Program-made: the position numbers and the translations under genes
Assembly (NCBI RefSeq): GCF_010389155.1
Contig: NC_057763.1
Span: 33,152,645-33,216,644 of the forward strand
Reading direction: 5' to 3'
DNA length: 64,000 bases
Source: Erigeron canadensis
Taxonomy: Eukaryota; Streptophyta; Magnoliopsida; Asterales; Asteraceae
The notes under the pieces: generated by a model
Told to the model about the DNA's origin: nothing
Databases searched by the model: none
Seen by the model: the letters and a program-made list of their open reading frames with translations, nothing else
Shown: piece by piece, positions 55,943 to 64,000 of the stretch
How the letters are laid out: every line of letters starts with the position of its first letter
Numbering within the stretch: the stretch's first letter is position 1

Positions 55943-58792
55943 ATGGAATGCTATAATCCAAGCAATCCATTAGAATTACCAGATGCCGATGAAGAAGAAC
56001 ATTTAGCACGCACGTACTTCGATGTTGAGGTCGATTTCATGGTTCATCCTGGTTACCGCACAGACGACAGGTTTATCGGTATCCGACACACCGCACTTTC
56101 CGCTATTGTTAAGGTACCCAATAATTCAATTTCAATTCAATTCAATTATATGTTTGTTTGATTTCATAATAATAATATGATTTTTTCTTCTTATTTTGTA
56201 AATATATTTATCATCAGTACACTTGCGATCAAAATGACGCTTTCGTGCCTTATCTTGCCATCAATTATGTTGATCGTTTCCTGTCAACAAACATCAATAT
56301 ACCGGTACTTATTCTTTCCTTTTTTTTTTTTTTATATATAAATTATGAAATATATTATGGGGTGTTTGGTTATAGGCTTATCGTAACATAATTTTGCATA
56401 ATAAGCCAACAAAAAGAAAAAAAAAAAAAAAGCTTATTGAAGTTAAGTTAAGCCAAACCCCCAATAGGCCACTATACAACAAGGTTTTGAAGATAGATAG
56501 ATAGAATAGAATTTGGATACTATACTAAAAGGATCAATAAAACTTTTGTTAATTCGGTTTTCGTTGATGATGATGCAGGTGATTCTGAATGGCCAAGGTG
56601 TTAAACGAAATGTGGAGCTATTTGCTTTCTCTTGCGTTTCAATTGCTTCCAAGATACGCTCTTCAGACTTCTCCGTCTCTGACTTATTGGTTGTTCACTC
56701 TCTCTCAATCCTTGCTGCATATCTGTATATATTAATGTAACTAATCGTGGATAATTTAGGACTTATGTGGCATTAGTGTTTCTTTTTCACATAAGATTTT
56801 TGCTTAGTTGTCACCTTGTCCCACTCTTTGATCTTATTTGTTGCTATAAGTCTGGTTGTTATGGAGATAGTCAAGGTCAAAGATCAAGTCAATGATAAAT
56901 AAAAAAGATCGAGTATGAAGGTTAAGTTATGAATTATGTTCAAATTAAAAATCTTTTTAATTATACTTACCTTACTACGTATATATTAGTAAAAAACTTA
57001 AGTTTTTTGTTTCTTCACAATTTATATGGAGGTTTTGTAATCAATTTAAATGTATACATTGGCTTTATTGACATAGTAGCACAGTGGCGTATACTTCGCG
57101 AGTTTTATAATATCATGAAACAAATTTCTTTGATATATACTTTATGACAATATAACATATGTATTCTAAAGATACATCATCAACAACATATGGGGTATTA
57201 TATTTTGGTTAAAAAATGTTCATGTACATTGATATTTATGAAAATATACCCCTCAAAAACCTTTGTTTATTTGTGAACATTGTTATGGATGTTTTTATGT
57301 TTATCTTCTTTTAACATGATGTTTTTATGTATATTCCATTTGTCCATATTGTTATTCCTGTTTTTAATCTGGCAAAATCGATTGTATTCAATTCCAGCAT
57401 TACATTTGTATTTATTCAATTATATTGAAGTCTATTTATAACAGTTTTTTAAAGCAGATATATGGCCAAGATATTATTAAGCCGTGAAACGCACGGGTTC
57501 ACTCTAGTATATAGTATTCATATAACATATTGCGCGCGTGTGCGACTGTGTGTTTGTTTGTTAACTAAATCATTATAAATTTAAATTTATAGAAGCACCA
57601 ACTGGCGGAATTTAAGGATGATGTTGAGATTATGGAGCTTCATATTATGGAAGGTCTGAATCAGAGGGTGAGGCCAGTTACAGCCATAACCTTTATGTAT
57701 CTCCTTCTTCCCGGGCTTCTGATAAAGGAAGTTCAGCAGCAACCTTTTCCAACAACCTTTGCTGCTCGTATAATTTTTCAAATTCATAAAGGTAATTAAT
57801 TTTACACGTGGGTGCATTTTTCATCATAGTGGGCTCTGCTAACTATATAATTATGATTCCTTTGATTTGATGTACTAATACGTTACCCTTTTCTTCTTCG
57901 GCTAAATGAATTACCAGATATAAGATTCACCGAGTTCAGGCCTTCGACACTTGCAGCATCAGCTATATTAGCTAGTACTTACGAGAGACTTCCCGGGTCT
58001 CACTCTCAGTTCTTAAAAAAGATATCTAGCTCCAGCGTTGTTATACAGGTAGTAAACAGAATTAATCGTGATATCACCATCTTTTAGTGTTTTTTCAAAA
58101 CGTGTCCTACTAGCTTCTTAGTTTTTATCTTATGCAATGTCACTGTCAAATCGAAGAGCTAATTAGGATGATATAATGTACTATGGACTAAGGAATAGAC
58201 TTGATTAAATTCGAAATAGTCCCACTTTGTAATTTTGTTATCCTAAATTTTTCTTGAAAGCTATTCCTGTCTTTTTAATCAATGATTTAACTTGTTTTTC
58301 ATGCTGAAATGGCTGTAGTCTGATTAAAAATAGACTCGATTAAATTATAAATAATCCCAGTTTATTTTTTTTTTCTTATCCTTAATTCTTTCCTTAAAAA
58401 TTATGCTTATCTATTTAATCTATGATCTAACTTGTTTTTCATTCTAAATTGTTGTAGTCTGAAGTGTAAGAATGCTTTAAAATATTGAACGGAGATGCTT
58501 TACCTGGTATGTAAGTTTAAGTTGCAATTTTAGAATAAGAAACCTTGATTAGATAGAGATGGTTCTAATCTCTTACGAGTATATGATAACAGCTGCAGAT
58601 CATATACCCAATCCTGACCTACGCCCAAAGGTGCCGAAGTTTAAAAAAAACTACAGGTGCCGCAGTATCGGAAGGAGCAAAGCGGAGATTGCAGAATGGC
58701 TGAAAGGAGACGAGAAGATAGAAATGGTTGTTGGCTCCATTCTGCCCGAAAGCAAAGAAAGACCTTGGAACAGGAAAGGTACAAAAGCCTAA
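55943..58792 (+). CDS. CYCD: D-type cyclin, CYCD6-like, 310 aa
   Basis: Six exons join in phase: 55943-56113, 56218-56304, 56579-56689, 57593-57791, 57918-58048 and 58559-58792. The cyclin box includes RFIGIRHTALSAIVKYTC (about residues 43-60), AINYVDRFLS (71-80) and the FAFSCVSIASKI helix, and is followed by a C-terminal cyclin fold with DIRFTEFRPSTLAASAIL. D-type cyclins partner CDKA to start the cell cycle. The N-terminus lacks the LxCxE retinoblastoma-binding motif of most CYCDs, a feature known for CYCD6-type members, so that subgroup is favoured. The last exon begins at an AG just before ATGGTT; an upstream AG would give an early stop. Intron 3 carries a Helitron end. No lesions are seen. 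Confidence 0.9.
57480..57507 (+). mobile_element. Helitron 3' terminus in cyclin intron 3
   Basis: CCGTGAAACGCACGG (short hairpin) is followed by GTTCACT, CTAG and T, the classical plant Helitron 3' end. The 5' end could not be located in the 900-bp intron, so the extent of the element is unknown. Confidence 0.65.
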
Positions 58793-60411
58793 TCTGACTA
58801 ATTCTATAATTGTTTTTGACTTTACAGTAATTACATGTTAATGATATGAATTGAAGGCTGAAGATTTTTATTTAACCCACTTGTCACACTAAAATAAAGC
58901 GTGCCGTTTTGAGCCTTAATCAGTCAAAGGCAGAGTAAGAACTGTAATGGACCAACGTTCGACCTTTTCTATTCCATATTTGAAGATTATATGTGTGATA
59001 CTGACAATGACCAAAGCTACAGACGGACAAAGGAAATATAACACCCCAAATAAACTTGAAAATATACTGAGTTAAATAAATAAACATAATAAAAAATGAA
59101 GTATAATTTAAACCTATGTTATCAATTTCGGTGAAATTTCGGTTTTCGGTGGTGGGACATAATTTCGGTTTTGAATTTCGGTTTAGATATCGTTTCCGAA
59201 ATTTTCGGTGGTTTTGACCGAAATTTCCGAAATTTGACCGAAATTTCGGTGAATTCTGTTTCAGCACTTCCAGGTTTTATCTTTTACTCTTATTTATGTA
59301 TATATATAAATATATATAATATAAAAATTACCGAAATACCACCGAAAAAAACGATATTTCGTATACCAGTCCGTGATCGAAACACCGAAATTTATGTCCT
59401 TGACTACTTAGATTTAAACTAACTAAAATATACATGAACAAACACAGATTTTAAATAGAACGTAAATAATTGTTTATCTGTATGCCTTATTTTATATATA
59501 AAATGGAATCTAGAAGATATCATCTGATATAGATTAGAGATAACTATTAATTTCAATAAAATTCTGAACTGTAAGACTAAAATCTGTGTTTGATCGGGCT
59601 TAAGTGCCAAACTCCTTTATACATATGACTTTCATTTTTGGGTTATTCATTCACATCTCTTTTATGTTGCAAATCACCTTACGTCCCAAGTACTTTATTC
59701 AATAAACTATAATAGCAATTCAACCATAAATTGTACATTGAAAATCCATAAATAATTGAATACAGAGAACGCGTGGGTTACAGTAAGGAACAACAGCCAT
59801 GGGTGATTCGTGTCCTTTCACAGTGTCTATCTGTGGAGATTACTAGGTGGTATGCAACGGGAGGTTCTAAATACGTTAATACATATAGTACACACACATT
59901 TTTACAATGGAAAGAGTACTTTTATAACATTTTCTGTGGTACTAACAGTACTACTAGAACCCTAATTTGGTTGGCTAAGTAACTAAGATAACAAAACTTA
60001 TAAACTAGAATACAAGAACACATTGTAAACTAAGACTTGGAATATTTTAGGAATAAGTATTTTAACAATTGTGTCAAGACTCTTAACTAAGCTAAATTAT
60101 CTGATTCGGTTTGAGAATCTTGGTTCATTATTTTGGCTTGTGAACTTTAGACGTTTATTAATATCTGACCTAATTATTAATTTCCTTTGATTCTTAATAT
60201 AGCTTTTGTCTAAATCTTATCTTGTATAACTTAGCTTTATTTGATTCTATTCATTATCAATTTGATAATTAGCATTATTGCTTCTTTGATATAACCTGTT
60301 TGATATATTGCATCGTTAGAATACCATCATCCATATTTATTTGTTGCCATTGCTTTGTTGCGATTATTACTTCTGTATATTGCCATGCTATATGTGCCTT
60401 TGACTATAATC
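58793..60411. other. intergenic, repeat-rich
   Basis: At 59120-59400 the motif CGAAATTTCGGT and its variants occur many times on both strands, which looks like a decayed inverted-repeat element. The remainder is AT-rich without exons. Confidence 0.5.
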
Positions 60412-61207
60412 GTGACAACCTAAATTTTTGGCTCCTTTGTCATTAGCTTCTATTTAACTTTTTGATTATATACTCTGGGTATGTGGGTTATTTTCGACTT
60501 ATGGTACCATGGGTATGTCATTGTGGCACTGATGGCCTGACGCTCCCATAGCGATGTGATTAGTCTATGACGTTTCCTTTTGTTGGTGTGATAATGGATT
60601 TTAGGAGGCGGATGGGTTAACCCTAGTTTTAGTTTTGGTTTTGGATTGTGAATGGTGGTATGCCAACTCCCCATCCACCTCTGTTTGGTACATATGGATC
60701 TGCATCCCCGTGTCCACTTTTGGCTAATAGTTATTGTATATAACATAGTAATATACTTGATAAGCAAGTCTTTGTATGCTGGCTAATGTTTGTTGATATG
60801 CAAGTTTTGGTAGTTTTGGACCATGTTTAGCATACCCCTTGACATCTTAGTTTCATTTCAGTCTTAAATTAAATCATATCTTCTCGATTTGCTTACTTGA
60901 TTCGTACCACATAGCTCATCATTCTCATATATTTTATACATTCATATTTTCATGTGGCAGGTAATTAGGAGGCTTAGGAGTTGAAGGTGCAAGAGCAAGT
61001 CCCAAATAGCTGAAGGGTGTTCACTGAAGATTTTATTTATTTTTATATAGTACTTAGATAATGCATGTTCCCGTCAGAACCTTATATGTAATTATGGGTT
61101 GTTTCATGAAGGAAATATCTGAGAGTTCTTGCTTGTAAATTAAAATAAGAATTTGCTCTATTTGGTATCATTCGAGTGATATCCATTTCGTCTAGAAGTG
61201 GGGTGTT
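60412..61207 (+). repeat. possible solo LTR fragment
   Basis: The segment starts TGACAACCTAAATTTTTGG and ends near TCTAGAAGTGGGGTGTTGG. A TG(A)CAACC start mirrored by GGTGTTG(G) at the end is reminiscent of gypsy LTRs such as the one at 1994. No target duplication or second LTR was found. Confidence 0.3.
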
Positions 61208-62038
61208 GGAGGAGGGTATCAACCAGATGGAACAAAATGATGAAAGTTATGAATGCTAATCCTCCTAATAAGATTGCTACAAAAGATGTGGAAGTAATAT
61301 AGTGGAACGACATTCAATTTATGGCGAGTTATTACAACTAGTTGAGTTTGCTAGTAAGAGTTGGGGCCTAGTTATAGTTATCTTTGTCACAATGTCATTA
61401 ATTTTACTTTTTAAACAGACGGATGTACAGTATTGCCATGAGAGGCTTATGTTGCCCAGTCTGTGAATACTTTAGTTAGCCAACTCTGTTAACAATGTCT
61501 GTTGGTAGTATTGCCAAATTTTCCTCATGCCCTATTTGCTTCAGCAGCCTTCTTCAAAGTTCAAAGTATGAGGAATAATTCTGCATTAACCCTTTCGCTT
61601 CATCTTCATTTGGTACGCTGCTATAGTTTCATCTGTAATTAGTCTGACGATCCGCCCCCCTTCTGACTTTCTGACCCCTACTAAAGTCTCAAACTTTGTC
61701 ATTGTTAAGAATCATTTTAGCTATATATACTCGGTAACAAAAGACAGGTTCCCCTACCCTCATGTCATTCAATTTGTCTCGATTTGGTATTGCCTAAATT
61801 TTTAATACGTGTAAATAAGAGCTTAGTTTTTGCATGAGAAAGTGGCAAAATGAATCATGGTCCACCTGTCAAAACATTCACACTTGACAGTATGCATCAT
61901 CTAACATTCTGTCGGCCATTTTTGCTATATATCACTTACCGGTAAACACAATGAACAGCCTCCAGAACCCCTCTGGAGTTAAGTTTCCGTAAACAACATG
62001 CAGGTACACTAAATGCTAACATCCTATCACCCCTTTTA
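61208..62038. other. intergenic, nothing certain
   Basis: No conserved coding segment was recognised. The 5' part of the PP2C gene, including any further upstream exon or its promoter, may lie here. Confidence 0.4.
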
Positions 62039-63929
62039 ATGAAATCAGTTTTTAACAGTCCGTTACATGTATATTGCATATATACTATAGATACCCGTTT
62101 GAACTCGGGTGCAGACCTGTCCCGTTGCTTCTCCATACTTGGTCTTTTACTGGGATTGGGTATTATTGTTGTCGTTTTACAGGTACAACGTAAGGAATTG
62201 AGTTCATCTAAAAACAAGAAATCAGCCGGAAATGAATCACCAGACGCCCAAGTTTCTGCTTTCCGCCACAAGATACAGCAGCAGGTACATAATAACACCA
62301 CTTCAGATATATATAAGCTCACATGATGACATGAGATTTCACTGTGAAATTAATCAAATATTAATAAAAGAAGTAGCTAGTTGCGTCATAATTAAGCTAA
62401 CCTAGTGACATATAGTTTCTTAAATGGATATGTCCTAATACAAAGATTTTGTCGCACTTGATTTTGGCTTTAAGTAAGTCTATTCTAATTTTATAGTCTG
62501 AGAGCATTAGGTTTGAATCAAAAACCCATAACCATCCAGACCACCACCTCAACGCCACATCAGCTTTCATCACTTTAGTAGTTTGAGGTCGTTATGGTTG
62601 TAGAACGACATAGAATGCAAAATACCAATTTTATACATAATATATATAAATGAAATTTAACAGAAGAAAACAAAAAAGAAGGAAAGAGAAAGTGATGCCG
62701 AATATCGGCATTCCGAGGCTATCAGGAGCAAGGCGTTAATTTGCCCTTTTCACCCGCGAAAACGCCCTGAGACGCCCCGCACATTGCCCCAAGGGGCGTT
62801 CTGGAGAGAGAAAAGAGGGAGGCGTGAGAATTTGGACGCCACTTCTGGAGAGAGAAAGGAGGGACCCCAACTGCCACTTTTCCACTATCTTTTACTTTTC
62901 CCCATTTTTTAATTATTTTATTTATATAATAGTATATAAATAATTAAATTGTGGGTTCCTATAAGAAGCCCTAAAGGATAGCCTTGCTCCCACAAAAAGT
63001 AAGAAACACCCTTTGTTGATTGTACTCTCACATGTCGCGAGATGCCCTTATCAGAAGCCCTAAAGGAAAGCCTTGCTCCGGATAGTCTAACAAGGAACCA
63101 CGAACAAGGTGCGGCCCCAAATGAGCCCAGGCTGGTACAGTTGGTGGTCCAGTGCCGAGGGTGCCATGTCACATTGTCACAGTCGGGTCGGGGTTACCCC
63201 TTCATACCTCATGCTCTCTGAATCTCTGATCCCCTAGATATGAGTTTACAATTACTTGGTATTTTCTGCACGTAATAAATCTTGCCATGTACAGATTATA
63301 ACAGCAGAAACATGGAGTGCGTTCACCCACAATAGAAACTGGAAAAGGAAAAAGCAGGGTAAATAAGAAAATTACACACGGATATCATTCCGTTGAAGGA
63401 AAAATGCCTCATCCCATGGAAGATTACCTTTTCGCACAATTCAAACAAGTTGATGGCAACGAGCTTGGATTATTCTCCGTGTTTGATGGTCATTTAAGTC
63501 AAGATGTACCTGATTATTTACGCTCACATTTGTTCGACAATATTATAAACCAGGTTTAACAAGTTCATTTCATGAATGTAATCTAACTTTCACAATATTT
63601 AGCCGTACGTGTGTTAATGTAGTGTTCTTTGTGACAATTTGGACATTAATTAGCCCGACTTTTGGACTAAGCCAGAGGATGCGATTAGAAGAGCATATGA
63701 GTTTACCGTTCTACTATCATGAATAAAGCCATCAAGAAAAGGAAAGGAGGTTCAACAGCTGTTACAGCCATCTTGATAAACTGTGAAACATTGGTGGTAG
63801 CCAATGTAGGTGACTCACGGACGGTTCTTTGCCAAGATGGTGTAGCTAAACAACTTTCAGTTGATCATGAACCTAACAAGGAACGGAAGGTTATTGAAGA
63901 AAAAGGCGGTTTTGTTACCAAATTCCCAG
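62039..63929 (+). pseudogene. protein phosphatase 2C gene, 5' part only in window, frameshifted
   Basis: Three exons are visible. The first is 62039-62284 (N-terminus uncertain; a hydrophobic FSILGLLLGLGIIVVVL could be a membrane anchor). The second is 63308-63559 or the nearby AG alternatives at 63295 and 63305, followed by 63654-63929. Exon 2 has the PP2C start KITHGYHSVEGK, the metal-binding Glu in MEDYLFAQF, and FSVFDGH with its metal-binding Asp. Exon 3 has GGSTAVTAILI, ANVGDSRTVLC and SVDHEPNKE. PP2Cs are Mn/Mg-dependent Ser/Thr phosphatases. Between 63705 and 63718 the frame slips by one base: read from exon 2 it stops at 63720-63722, while the conserved frame continues from 63719. It is therefore a pseudogene unless this is a sequence error. 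The gene continues past the window end. Confidence 0.75.
62963..63240 (+). repeat. repeat-derived segment with SINE-like promoter boxes
   Basis: GAAGCCCTAAAGGATAGCCT at about 62963 recurs with one change at about 63054. A box-A-like TGGTACAGTTGG (about 63133) and a box-B-like GGTCGGGGTT (about 63187) with suitable spacing follow. It lies in the intron before the PP2C exon at 63308. No target duplication was found. Confidence 0.4.
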
Positions 63930-64000
63930 GTACAATCTGCGCCATAATTAAGACTTTTTTTTTTTCAACGGATGAGTGACTTTTGTCTATAATTATGTTT

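Overview
This is a window of a eudicot plant nuclear genome. It is AT-rich, its genes are split by GT-AG introns, there are no operons, and roughly a third to a half is transposable-element material. The protein-coding genes (Yippee-like, PrmA-like, MAP4K-type kinase, plastid GGPPS small subunit, D-type cyclins, PP2C) are ordinary plant genes. The retroelement and Helitron styles, together with a type I GGPPS small subunit, would fit an asterid and perhaps a composite (Asteraceae), but the species cannot be proved from the sequence.

Layout. 1-1993: AT-rich intergenic DNA. 1994-10515: a Ty3/gypsy element of Tekay/Del type on the minus strand, with one 4 kb LTR and a broken gag-pol; its second LTR is missing. 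10516-14789: a mosaic of small elements that includes an 845-bp foldback element abutting a Helitron-like element and sharing modules with it. 15062-19063: Yippee-like zinc-ribbon gene (+, 5 exons, 127 aa) with a hAT MITE in intron 2. 19751-22142: a second hAT-like MITE and another Helitron-like copy. 22754-25545: nuclear Arg/Ser-rich protein (+, 3 exons, 643 aa). 26788-29636: PrmA-like methyltransferase (-, 7 exons, 393 aa). 31072-37593: MAP4K/GCK-type kinase (-, 20 exons, 674 aa) with a SINE in an intron. 39904-40767: single-exon type I small subunit of geranylgeranyl diphosphate synthase (+). 41303-44193: Helitron-like elements.

45076-58792: two D-type cyclin genes head to head. The minus-strand copy (45076-54335) carries a complete Ty1/copia element (45930-52263, target duplication GTATA) in its fourth intron. 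Once that intron is removed the exons join in frame. The plus-strand copy (55943-58792) encodes 310 aa. From 58793 there is mostly repeat debris, then a PP2C gene (+, from about 62039 and running off the window end) that has a one-base frameshift.

The genes do not form a pathway. The only neighbours with a clear shared origin are the two cyclins. I found no CRISPR, prokaryotic or viral defence system. The most unusual structures are the cyclin pair with its intronic copia, the foldback/Helitron shared modules at 13.5-14.8 kb, and the face-to-face Helitron-like termini at 41.3-42.35 kb. Exon coordinates were read by eye and checked by codon phase; they have not been tested against transcripts.
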